From positions 113,964,301-114,028,300 of the forward strand of contig CM061135.1 of the NCBI GenBank assembly GCA_030789695.1: a DNA stretch of 64,000 nt. The letters run 5' to 3'. The notes under the pieces were generated by a model. The model made no database searches. It was not told the DNA's origin and worked only from the letters and a program-made list of their open reading frames with translations. Made by a program: the position numbers and the translations under genes. The stretch's first letter is position 1, and each line of letters begins with the position of its first letter. Source of the DNA: Scilla litardierei. Taxonomy: Eukaryota; Streptophyta; Magnoliopsida; Asparagales; Asparagaceae. This document shows, piece by piece, positions 1 to 9,795 of the stretch.

Positions 1-2
1 GA

Positions 3-618
3 AATCTGACGGTGGATCAGTGCCACCAAGAGTTCATGAGACTGAGTCGCTTTGCGCCGAAGATGGTGGAGACTGTTGAGGATCGAGGTCAGAGATTCTT
101 ACAGGGTTTATCTTTGGAGCTGCAGAGTCCGATTTCCTCTTCGAACTTGGATTCTTACCAGAAGTTGTTGATCGCTGCCAAGAGACAAGAGTTGATTGCT
201 AATCAGAAGAGAGGGCAGTATTCAGGTGCTGCAAAGAGGCCTATGGAGCAGGCCAGAACTGTGGTTAGGCCTGGGTTCAAGCCTAATCAGCTCGTGCAGT
301 TTAAGAGGCCAGGTGGGCCTACTCCGAAGTTGTGCCATTTTTGTGGCAAGGCTGGTCAAGTGAAGGAGCAGTGTAGGAGAATATTGGGCCAGTGCTTAGT
401 TTGTGGTGACGCTACACATGCATTGAAGGACTGTCCGAGAACTAAGCAACCGTGGAAGGCACCAGATGGAGTTCAGCAGCAGAGAGCTCCAGTAGCTGCT
501 GGACGTGGAGCACCTCTCATTCCCCAGAAGCAGGCTTTCCAGCAGGCCGTTCAGCCTAAGAGGCAAGCCTTCACGATGACTGCAGTGGAGGTAGAGACTG
601 AGGACGGAGTTATTGCAG
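3..618 (+). CDS. gag C-terminal part (Tekay-like), partial at window start
   Basis: The reading frame is open from the first bases, so the start lies outside the window. Gag forms the virus-like particle in which the element's RNA is packaged. The N-terminal part matches the end of a retrotransposon gag domain (an LSRFAP motif near residue 14). Two CCHC zinc knuckles follow: the first (333-374) keeps its cysteines but has Gln where His is expected, the second (392-433) is a normal CX2CX4HX4C. A basic Gln/Pro-rich linker follows. The unspliced frame runs on to a stop at 663-665, but the last 14 or so codons are unlike gag and coincide with an intron-like segment. Removing that segment would join gag in frame to protease. 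Confidence 0.8.
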
Positions 619-702
619 GTAACTTCTATACTAGTCCTCCTTATTTATGCATTATGTTTGATTAGTTATATCCATGTTAATCTAGTTGCATGTTACCCTT
701 AG
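619..702 (+). other. intron-like GT...AG segment between gag and protease
   Basis: 84 bp that start GTAACT and end CCCTTAG, clearly AT-richer than the coding DNA on both sides. A GTTAAT branch-point-like site lies about 30 nt before the AG. Removing it joins GTTATTGCAG to GTGTCATCTTAG with no frameshift and restores the usual gag-protease linker (VIAG then [16 protein letters not shown]). With the segment kept, gag ends in a stop at 663. Splicing is inferred, not shown; an AT-rich insertion that happens to have GT/AG ends is the alternative. Confidence 0.55.
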
Positions 703-3700
703 GTGTCATCTTAGTTTCATCTCACCCGGCATTAACCCTGTTCGATTCTGGAGCTTCCATGTGCATTCTATCTCGAAAGTTTGTAGTCGAACACTTGATA
801 CCCACATATACACTTCCCAAGTGTTGGAACATTACAACTGGGAATGGTGTAGTGAAGGTTGCACTGGGATGTAGACCGTGCCCGTTGGTGATTAGTGGAC
901 ACAAACTGTATGCTAATTTCATTGTCCACGACATGCCCAACTTTGATGCTATTCTCGGCATTGACTGGTTAGGAGATTTTTATGCCACGATCGACTGTCA
1001 CTGGAAGAAAGTTGTGTTCGAAATTCCTGACCACCCAGTGTTCGAGTTTGTCGGCGGAGGACGTTTGCTTGGGCCTGTCAAGTTCCAAGCCAAGCCTTAC
1101 CGATTGACCGTTGCATCTATGATTGCTGAACCAGAGAAGCCTGCAGTAGTGAGAGATTTCGAAGACGTCTTCCCTGAAGACATTTCTAGACTGCCGCCCG
1201 ATCAAGCATTGGAGTTCAGCATCGATCTTATGCCAGGAGCTCAACCACTTTCGAAGGCGTCGTACCGTATGGCTCCTGTAGAATTAAAAGAGTTGAGGAA
1301 GCAGTTGGATGAGCTACTACAGAAGGGTTTCATTCATCCCAGCGTATCTCCCTGGGGTGCACCCTTCTTGCTGGTAAAGAAGAAGGATGGATCGAGGAGG
1401 ATGTGCATTGATTATCGGGAATTGAATCAGATCACAGTGAAGAACAAGTACCCGCTGCCCCGTATTGATGATATCTTCGATCAGCTTGGTGGATCGAGGG
1501 TATTTTCGAAGTTGGATCTCTAGAGTGGATACCATCAAGTCAGAGTCAAAAAGGAAGATGTACTCAAGACCGCTTTTCGGACTAAGTACGGGCATTACGA
1601 GCTCGTTGTCATGCAGTTTGGTGTGACCAACGCTCCTGATGTGTTCATGAATCTCATGAACCTTATCTTTTACGACTTCATTGACAAGTTTGTGGTGATT
1701 TTCATAGACGATATCTTGGTGTACTCGAAGAGCAAGGAGGAACATGCAGAACATTTGAAGATGGTGTTGGCGACGCTCCGTCTCCATAGACTGTATGCCA
1801 AGTACAGCAAATGTGAATTCTGGCTGGATAGAATTGCATTTCTTGAACATGTAGTATCGGGAGCTGGTATCTCAATGGATCCAGAGAAGGTCAAAGCAGT
1901 CAGTGAATGGCCTATACCTCGATCAGCATCAGACATCAGGAGTTTCCTTGGATTGGCTGGATACTACCGTAGATTTATCAAGGATTTCTTGAGGATAGCT
2001 GAGCCGATGACGAGATTGACAAGGAAGGATATTAAGTTCAGTTGGTCAGACTCTTGTGAGTAAGCTCTTTCTACTTTGAAGGAGAGACTGACTACTGCAC
2101 CAGTCTTAGCTATTCCGGACAGAAGCGGAGGCTTTGAGATTTTCTGCGACACATCGGGCAAGGGACTTGGATGCGTTCTGCACCAGCACAATCATGTGGT
2201 CGCATATGCTTCACGACAGTTGAAGGTCCATAAGAAGAATTATCCGACCCACGATTTGGAGCTAGCCGCTGTCATCTTTGCACTGAAGATCTGGCGACAT
2301 TTCTTACTGAGTGAGAAAGTGAAAATATTCAATGATCACAAAAGTTTGAAATATATATTCACCCAGAAGGAACTGAATATGAGACAGCGTAGATGGTTGG
2401 AATTGATGGCAGACTACGACATCGATCTACAATATCATCCTGGGAAGGTAAATGTCGTACCAGATGCCTTGAGTCGACTGCCTGAAGTGATGATTCTCAC
2501 TGCTCAGTGGAGATTGCAGCAGGATCTGCGAAGGATGGATGTTGAAGCTGTTCTACCGGGAGTCACATCGTCGTTGACGAACATGCAGATTCAATCGACG
2601 ATTGTGGATCGCATCAAGACTGCTCAAGATGGGGATGCTAAGTTGAAGAAGATCAGAGAGCAAGTCGAAGCAGGACTTCGGACAGATTTTCTGATTCACG
2701 CGGATGGATCTTTGAGATATGGTAGTAGGATCTGCGTACCTGCCGGAGATATCAGAGAGGAGTTGATGAAAGAGGCTCACAGTTCGCCTTATTCTATTCA
2801 TCCTGGAGGTACTAAGATGTACAATGATCTTCGACATATTTTCTGGTGGCATGGGATGAAGAGAAGTGTGGCACGTAGCGTTGCCAAGTGTCTCGTGTGT
2901 CAGCAAGTGAAGGCTGAACACCATCGCATTGCCGGATTACTACAACCTCTGCCAATTCCGGAGTGGAAGTGTCAGCACATTACGATGGACTTCGTAACTG
3001 GCTTACCTCGAAGCACCAGGCAGAACGACGCGATCTGGGTCATCGTTGATCGATTGACCAAGTCCACGCACTTTATACCTTTCTGGGTTGGGCAATCCAC
3101 GAAGATATTAGCAAGGAAGTATATGGAGGTAATGACCTAACTCATGCCTTTTATAATTTCCTTCTGGTACAAGTCGTGATGTGAATTAGGTCGTGTAGGA
3201 GATCGTGCGCTTACATGGAGTCCCTGTGAGTATTGTATCAGATCGTGATACGAGGTTCACGTCTCAGTTCTAGAAGAGTCTGCAGACCAATCTGGGTACC
3301 AGTCTGAAGTTCAGTACTGTGTATCACCCGCAGACAGATGGACAGTCAGAGCGCACTATTCAGACATTGGAGGATATGTTGAGAGCCTGCATGTTGGATC
3401 TCAAGGGTTCGTGGGAGGATCACCTGCACCTGGTGGAGTTCTCCTACAACAATAGCTTTTAGGCGAGCATTGGCATGGCGCCATTTGCTGCTCTCTATGG
3501 GAGGAAATGTCGATCGCCACTGAGTTGGGATGACATCTGTGATAGAGAGCTCTTGGGGCCAGAGATGACAGTGGAAGCGGTTGATGTTGTGCATGATATC
3601 AAGGATAAGCTTCGGATCGCTCAAGACCGTTATAAGCATTGGGCAGATGCTAAATGGCGTCAACTGGAGTTTCAGCCGGGAGATCATGTGTTCCTGAAGA

Positions 3701-4101
3701 TCTTCCTGAATCGAGGAGTGATTCGATTTGGAAAGAGAGGCAAGCTTAGTCCGAGATTTATTGGACCATTCGATGTGCTAGAGCGAGTTGGAGAAGTAGC
3801 ATATCGCTTAGCTTTGCCACCGTCCTTAGAGGGAGTTCATGACGTCTTCCATGTGTCTCAGCTCCGTCGTTATATCAGCGACCCTTCTCATGCTGTGGAC
3901 TACTCTGAGATTACTGTTCGACCGGATCTGACGTATGAGCAGCAACCAGTGGAGATCCTAGACCGACGTCAGAAAGTCTTCAGGAACAGGACTGTTGATC
4001 TAGTCAGGGTGATGTGGCGTCGCGACTCACCAGGAGAGTCTACCTGGGAGCGAGAAGATGAGATACGAGAGCGTTATCCATATTTGTTTCCTACTCTTTA
4101 G
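703..4101 (+). pseudogene. Tekay-like pol (protease, RT, RNase H, integrase, chromodomain) with four stops
   Basis: Pol would copy the element RNA and integrate the cDNA. Visible in order: aspartic protease (LFDSGAS, about 739-759); RT with [15 protein letters not shown] and the catalytic FIDD at 1701-1712; RNase H with its Asp (2148), Glu in DLELAAV and Asp in NDHKSL; integrase with HH-CC zinc residues (HPGG, CLVC), then Asp in MDFVTG, Asp in VSDRD and Glu in GQSERT; and a chromodomain ending at 4101 (VMWRRDSPGESTWERED). In-frame stops at 1521-1523, 2061-2063, 3271-3273 and 3470-3472 each replace a conserved Gln or Trp codon by one C-to-T or G-to-A change. A 70-bp intron-like segment interrupts the integrase at 3129. 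No frameshift is needed apart from it. Confidence 0.9.
3129..3198 (+). other. intron-like GT...AG segment inside integrase
   Basis: 70 bp beginning GTAATG and ending GTGTAG, with a pyrimidine-rich stretch (CCTTCTGG) in the second half. The left coding part ends KYMEE-minus-one (AAG TAT ATG GAG) and the right part resumes GAG ATC GTG CGC, giving the conserved YMEEIVRLHG of chromovirus integrases exactly when the segment is removed. Read through, the frame hits a TAA at once (3138-3140). An earlier AG at 3188-3189 would leave a TAG in frame, so the second AG is the better acceptor. Whether it is spliced is inference. Confidence 0.5.
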
Positions 4102-4130
4102 TGGATAAGAATTCCGAGGACGGAATTTTT

Positions 4131-4146
4131 CTTAAGGTGGGTAGAA
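4131..4146 (+). other. polypurine tract before 3' LTR
   Basis: CTTAAGGTGGGTAGAA lies directly before the TGTAAC that opens the 3' LTR. A purine-rich tract with GGTGGG in this place primes plus-strand cDNA synthesis in Tekay/Del elements. The element at 9796-21752 has the matching AAGGTGGGGAGGA on its minus strand. Confidence 0.8.
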
Positions 4147-7100
4147 TGTAACGGCCGGTATTTTCTATGCGTATTATTGTGTGTGCCCGTATTTTCGTTT
4201 GAACCATCCGAACATTTTTGAGCGCGAGTTACTTGGTGCATCAACGCGAGCGCGTCTCGGATGTTTTTATTCTTAGCATGGCGTGAGTAATTAATTACCC
4301 TAATTAAAATATCCCTAATCAAATATTGATTAGTTTTAAACCTAATTAAATTACACTAATTAACCCTACCCCATTAATTCCACCTCCTTCTGTTGGTGAG
4401 ATCCTACTTTGCTATTCATCGTCTCCCCCACATACATCTCCATCCTTCAAGGCGATGTCCCTCCAGTGTTGTATTTCAACAACAACAATCAACAGCAAGG
4501 GGAACGACAGAAACATTCTTCTTCCCTGCAATTTTCTTTTCCCACTGCAAATCATTTTCAAACCCTCCATCAGAAAAACCAACCTCTGCAAATTCTCCAT
4601 CAACCTACAAACAAATTCTCCATCAACCTACGAACAAATTCTCCATCAAAAGAATACTTCCACAAACCAGAAACCCAAATCAATCTCAGATCCAAACCAA
4701 AAGTCTAGAATCAAAAATCAAACACAAAAAAAATCAAATCAGAAATACTCCACATTCAACCCACAAATTCAGATTCATCATCCCCCTTCAACCCAAATCA
4801 AATTCAGCCTTTTAAACCCAAATCAAAACACCAAAATCTGAAATTGGGAAGCAAGATCTGAAACCAGATCTGAATCAACAAACCCTACAACCTCTTTTCT
4901 TCAACTTCCTCCTCCATCCCTTGGCCGAACCCCACCCCTCACAGCCACCGACGTCGGAGCAAGCCCGCTGGACCACCTTGCGTCGCCGTCGCAGCTGAAG
5001 CCGTCGCAGCCCAGCTGAAGCCGCGCGCCGCCCCACACGACACCGGAGCCGGCCACCGTCGCAGCTGAAGCCGCCGCCGCCCAAAGTTCACCGAAGCCTG
5101 CCTTGCGCCGCCGACCGCCGAGAACCGCCGTTGGCCATGCCCCCTTTCGCGTGCGTGAGTCGCCCTTTTTCCCCTTTGTTTTCGCATGAGAACACAATGT
5201 TGCCTGCAAACGAATCAATGAAAACAAAATAATAATAATAAATAAATAAAGAACAGACAGAGAGATAGGGAAGAGGTGGATTTAATAAGGAATGAATAGG
5301 GAGGAGACAGGCCCATTGATTTAGAAAGATAAAGGAGGAAGTTTTAATAAGTTTAAAGAAAAAAAGGGGGTTAGCAGGTTACTAGTTAAAGAATGAAAGA
5401 AACAGGATAGAAGAGAGAGCGATGTTGTAGGCTAAGTTTTATCCTTAGAAAATAAAGACAGAGACAGACAGTAAGAGGATAAAGGGGTGGACCTATGAGT
5501 AATAGAAATATAAACAAATGACTGAAGAAAGGGTCATTAAAGAAATGAAGAGTTGGCAGGTTGTGATAATGAAGTATGAGAAAGGGCTTTGGCCTTATAC
5601 TAAAATAATGAAGGGACCTAGGAGTTGAAAGAGGCAGCCTTAATAAAAAGAACAGAGAGAAGGTGATTGACAGTATGAATAAAGGGGTGAGTGATGACTT
5701 TCCCATTCATTAAATGAGTATATGTGTTGGTTGATGGAATAATTTAATTGTTTCCCTGTTAGGTTATAGTACTGAAGTATTTAAATGTTTAGTTGTGTTA
5801 GTTTTCGTATTAATTAGCTAACTGCTACCATGTAAGAGTTTTAATCTTACTGTTATTAATATTTCTGTAAGTTAATAACCTCAATCTACATATACTTTTC
5901 CATGTTAGATTATTTAATTATAACATAACCCACTTGTTAGTACTGATATGTTAAGATAATAAAATTAGAATAAAATAAGGTGTACCCTGTTAGTATAATA
6001 TAATATAAACACCACCCTAGCCGGAGAACCTGATAAAATTAACCAAACCCACTTTAGAGATTAACTTAATAATGTATTTGTTTCACGAAATATCTAATTC
6101 GGTGAATTGTTTAACTGAAACAGAGAACCGAAAATACCGACACGTAATACCCGTCGAGACGAACCCACGACAACCGATACCACCGAAAATAGGCAAGTGA
6201 TACTTGCCAGTAAATGTTTTAGGCCACATTTTTAGGCCAATTTGTTTGTTAGCATAAAAGAGACTAGGCAGTGAAATGATAGCTGCCTAGACGCCTTTTT
6301 GATCTAGTTTGACAACGAAACTAGATCTGACACTTTACCAGCTTTCATTCATGCTGCCATGCCATGTTTAATTTTCAATTAACGGTACGCACTTTAACTG
6401 CTCATCCCATGTCATGTCATGCATCATGTGTTCTTCGTGATTGAGTAGCACACTCTACAAATGTTATTACTATTGAGGCTAGGCACCTGCTTTTGCGGGC
6501 ACAACCATATGCCATATTGAAAAACACTTCCTGGCTCGTGATCCAGAAGCGAGCACAGTGTTATTGGGGAACCAATGCTCGATACACGTGGAGGGGTAGG
6601 GTTAAGCGATCACTTGAGCATAGAAGTGTGCCCGTACAGCCACTTCAGCCAAAAGGCGTAACCCATGTGCACAAAGTGAATGGATAATGTTTCGTGTTTC
6701 TGTTACTTGTATTGCATGCTTCCTGTCATATTAAAATTGTTGCATCCTTAAAATGCATATCACCTCATTATATTAGAACTGTTAGTTGTTTCAGTTTATT
6801 ATATCCTTGCACAAAAGTTCTCCGCTTCCCTTGGGAGACTTTTACTGACATGTGCCCTTTTCTCTTTGGGTGTCACATGTCAGGCTTTGAGATAGAGCAG
6901 GTAGCAGAGGACGAGCAGTTTATTGACTTTGAGTTTGAGGTCCCTGCAGAGACTGAGTTCGAGGACACTGGTGACCAGTCCTAGACTCACTTGGAGTCTC
7001 TTTTAGTAGTTGTTTCCAGTAGTTGCTGGTTAGGTTTCGATGCGTAGCACCCATCTCTTATTTTGTTTGGCCATGCTTTAGGCCTATTGTTCAGACTTTT

Positions 7101-7316
7101 ACTTGGTGACTTTCTGTGATGTTTGGGATATTTTGTTGGATGTCTGGTGGATGTTTTCTTATCTTCTTTATTATTGTTGTTGTTTCGTCGCAATGCAAGG
7201 ACATGCTTCTTTTCGAAATTTTTTACAGACGCTTATCAGACTGCAGCTTCACAGCTCCACGTCTGAGCGGACCTCCTTACATCTCTCCTTCTACATTAGG
7301 AAAGCGGGGTGTGACA
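4147..7316 (+). repeat. 3' LTR of the Tekay-like element (3170 bp)
   Basis: Starts TGTAAC right after the polypurine tract and ends GCGGGGTGTGACA. The end closely matches the ends of the related LTRs (GCGGGGCGTGACA at 17859, and its complement at 9796 and 18677). Inside are a GC-rich block (about 4910-5150), AT-rich stretches, the conserved hairpin at 6301-6327, and a second inverted repeat (CTGACATGTG with CACATGTCAG, about 6844-6882) that recurs in the other LTRs. No gene is supported inside it; the small open frames here are chance. Confidence 0.85.
6301..6327 (+). repeat. conserved LTR hairpin, single copy
   Basis: Perfect 10-bp arms GATCTAGTTT and AAACTAGATC around the 7-nt loop GACAACG. 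The same structure occurs twice in tandem in each of the three related LTRs (10830, 16706, 19693). Its function is unknown. Confidence 0.9.
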
Positions 7317-8060
7317 TCATGTAGCTGAAGCAATCAACTCTCCAAGAAAAGCTTTTGGTGCTGCCGTAATCTAACCCATGAGCATAAGCTACATCATCCC
7401 TTAGTTCACCAAACATCTCCAAGCCTTATCAAGTCACGCAAGGAACGAAGTTAAGAAGCTAGCATCCACAAGATCAAGGTGAAATCTTCCACAACTCACC
7501 GTAGGCAGCACCAACCTATACACGACACCCTCAACAACTCATTAGCCAACATCTCGCCGCCGACAACCAACATCCTGTCGTTGCGTCGCCTGAACACCAT
7601 CTTTTAGGGTTTGAGCTCCTTGTCGTCTCCCTCTATCTGTTGTTGTGAGCGTCATTAAACCAAGCGCCGTCGAGAGCTCATTACCGGAGGGACGTTATTG
7701 CCATCGGAGTAGGAACAGTCGAAGTCTGTTCGTCGGCGTTTGCGTCACCTCATCAGAGTTCTTACCGTCGTGTCGAAGTGCTGCCTTGATGACGAATCAC
7801 TGCTGTTCGGAGAATTGATGCATGCCCTAGCGATCGTGTTGAGTATTGGACTTCTCCCTACTTGGTGTTAACGATGAGCAAACATAAATACTTGTGACTA
7901 ATCTCCTATTTTGCAGTTAATCCATTGCCTAAGCTTATTATAAAGATCAACTAGCAATGGATGACTCACAAACGTCATTGAAGGCAAATGATATGAATTG
8001 GATTGATGATTGAAGCTCCGTAAAGACTTTAAGCTCATATGATGGAAAGAAGAGATTATT
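7317..8060. other. intergenic, no gene recognised
   Basis: Lies between the Tekay-like 3' LTR and a copia-type LTR. There is a GC-moderate stretch with many GTCG/GAAG triplets (7560-7860), similar in style to 9628-9795 and 21758-22060, so the two sides probably belong to one old repeat. It contains GCATGCCCTA, also found near 22030. The last 20 bp (GATGGAAAGAAGAGATTATT) are purine-rich and could be a polypurine tract for the LTR that follows. Confidence 0.4.
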
Positions 8061-8216
8061 CGTCAATGTAATTTTTCTTTTATCTCTTCTAGTATGTAGC
8101 TTAGAAGTAGAACTTTGATGGAGCACTCACACACATCTACTTTCTGTCATAGGACATCTCTTGACCGTTGTCCTTTGATCTCAATTCAATTCTCTTTTGT
8201 TTGTGCTAGGATTGTT

Positions 8217-8873
8217 TATAACAGCCGACTGCTTAACAGTTTACAGTCGCCTGTCTCAACAACAGTCGACTGTGTTTTGTTCTACAGTCGCCTGTTATGC
8301 ACAGACTATTACAATGTAGTTTTGGGCCGTAGCTGTTTATTTCGCACAGGCTACTGTTAAACGATTCATAGGGGCATGTCCTAATGATAGTCGACTGTGA
8401 ATTGTTCATCCATCGCCTGTCTCCCCATGCCCAAACTCTGTTTGATCTGATTTCTACGGACAGTCGACTTATGATGTATATACAGTTGACTGTCTATTAG
8501 ATCAGTCGACTGCCTATGCTGCAGCAGTCGCCTGTCTGTAAGTCTATTTCTTGACTCAACTCTCTGGAAATTTCTCCTGACTTTGACAGTCGTCTGTTTA
8601 AGGATATACAGTCGCCTGTTCTGATTAACAGTCGACTGTGTTCCCTGCATCAGTCGTCTGTCCTGTATCTTGTGAGATTTCCCGTATCTTTCTAACTTAC
8701 TCTTCTCTCGGCCAGTCGCCTGTCGAAGAAATTACATTCGCCTGTTGGTAACAGACGACTGTCTTTGCTTCATCAGTCGACTGTCCACGTGGTAAGTTAC
8801 CGTTATGAATTCTTACCTACCCTTGCTGACTGTGCAACAGTCGACTGTGGATTATTCAACAGTCGACTGTCGC
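8217..8873 (+). repeat. array of ACAGTCGACTGT-type palindromes
   Basis: About twenty 12-bp units in some 660 bp, often in pairs 20-50 bp apart. The perfect palindrome ACAGTCGACTGT occurs several times (e.g. 8262-8273, and two near 8840-8870). Variants replace the central A (ACAGTCGCCTGT at 8243 and 8284), or read AGTCGTCTGT or ACAGTTGACTGT (8482). DNA between units is not repeated. The array ends about 85 bp before a TATA box, so it occupies the U3 promoter region of the LTR. It is not a tandem satellite and does not code. Confidence 0.85.
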
Positions 8874-8956
8874 GAGTTCAGATTATATCCGTTGAGATTT
8901 TTCTCACGGATTTCGATTGGGTTTTTGCCTAAACTATTTTGTGGATTTGAGAAAGC

Positions 8957-8964
8957 TATAAATA
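8957..8964 (+). promoter_or_regulatory. TATA box of copia-type LTR
   Basis: TATAAATA in the context AGCTATAAATAGAGC, directly downstream of the palindrome array. It fits an LTR promoter, with transcription expected to start roughly 30 bp on. Confidence 0.6.
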
Positions 8965-9627
8965 GAGCTTCTACGGTTTCATTGGAAGGTTACTTATTCA
9001 TTGCAAAATCCTTCAAGCTTTCATTTCCAAAGATCAAAGCTCTCAAATCCAAAGCCCTAAGTATTTCCAAATTTTGTTCTCTTGCTCTCCAACCTAGAAC
9101 CAAAGATTGATCTTCTAGGCATTTGGTGCAGTCAAGAGAAAGGGCTTTCTCCTCTCTTCCAAGAGAGTTCTTCAACATACATCACACTTCTCCTTCAAGT
9201 TCTACTTCAAGGCATAGGTGATTGTAAGTGTTGTTTTCATATTTCATAACTTTCGTTATTTGAATTGTGCTCTCGGTTGTGAGAGTGGTTTTGCTTGCTC
9301 CCTGGTTGTGGGAGTCAAGGACATCGATTGTATTCGATTGCACTTGTAGGGTTGCTACAAGTGGGCTTTAAGGAAACCTCAAGTTAGGGTTCTAACTTGA
9401 GTATCCGGTGGTATCCGGGTGGTAGGGACGTAGGATTACCGGAAACAAGTCGGGAGTTGACTTGGGTAATCCAAACCCTTGAAACATATCTGCGTTTGCG
9501 TGTGTTTCTCTTTGGGTCGTTTTTCTATTCCGCACTATTTGTTGGATTGCATTTTATTTGGCGTAAATTCCTTTTAAATTTGCATAAACACTATTCAACC
9601 CCCCTTCTAGTGTTTTCCCCATTGACA

Positions 9628-9795
9628 GGGTCCTTACAGATCGAAGCAGTCGGAGAAGATTGCGACTATCGTCGTCGAAGAGGAGACGACGTTGCCGAAG
9701 TCGCCTCGAAGTCGAGGAAGCATCAGCGAGGGACTCAACTCCTCCATCTGTCGCCGTTGAAGTCGAAGAGGATCTGAGCTCCATCTCCATGCCAT
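9628..9795. other. GTCG/GAAG-rich segment interrupted by the LARD insertion
   Basis: Rich in TCGAAG and GTCG triplets. It ends with GCCAT, the target site duplicated by the element at 9796-21752, and continues at 21758 in the same style. It was one piece before the insertion. No protein is recognised. Confidence 0.5.

Larger units (their letters stand above)
1..7316 (+). mobile_element. Ty3/gypsy chromovirus, Tekay/Del-like, 5' end outside the window
   Basis: Reading left to right there is the end of gag, protease, reverse transcriptase, RNase H, integrase, a C-terminal chromodomain, a polypurine tract and a long 3' LTR. This protein order and the chromodomain define a chromovirus; the long LTR (about 3.2 kb) and the TGTAAC start after a GGTGGG tract fit the Tekay/Del group. 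The 5' LTR and most of gag lie left of the window, so no target-site duplication can be checked. Pol carries several stops, so this copy is not autonomous as it stands. Its LTR is related to those of the element at 9796-21752 and the solo LTR at 15702-17859. Confidence 0.9.
8061..9627 (+). repeat. copia-type LTR (SIRE/Maximus-like), boundaries uncertain
   Basis: The right end reads CTATTCAACCCCCCTTCTAG then CATTGACA; the C-run followed by CTAG just before the LTR end is typical of SIRE/Maximus-type copia LTRs, and a second example ends at 22786. A near-perfect inverted partner of the terminal CATTGACA, CGTCAATG, lies at 8061. In between are a palindrome array (8217-8873), a TATA box (8957-8964) and a presumed transcribed region. 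No matching TSD and no primer-binding site follow it, so it may be a solo or a 3' LTR. The left boundary is a guess from the terminal inverted repeat. Confidence 0.5.

Noticed and set aside
4393..4841. Overlapping 99-140-codon frames at the start of the Tekay LTR
   Set aside because: They come from CAAA/CATC-rich LTR sequence, several frames being open at once.
8217..8873. Repeated GTCGAC (SalI) sites as a cloning or vector artefact
   Set aside because: No vector sequence is present, flanks are degenerate and the sites lie in a normal LTR context.
9391..9777. 126-codon frame crossing the copia LTR end
   Set aside because: It spans the LTR boundary and has no recognisable domain.
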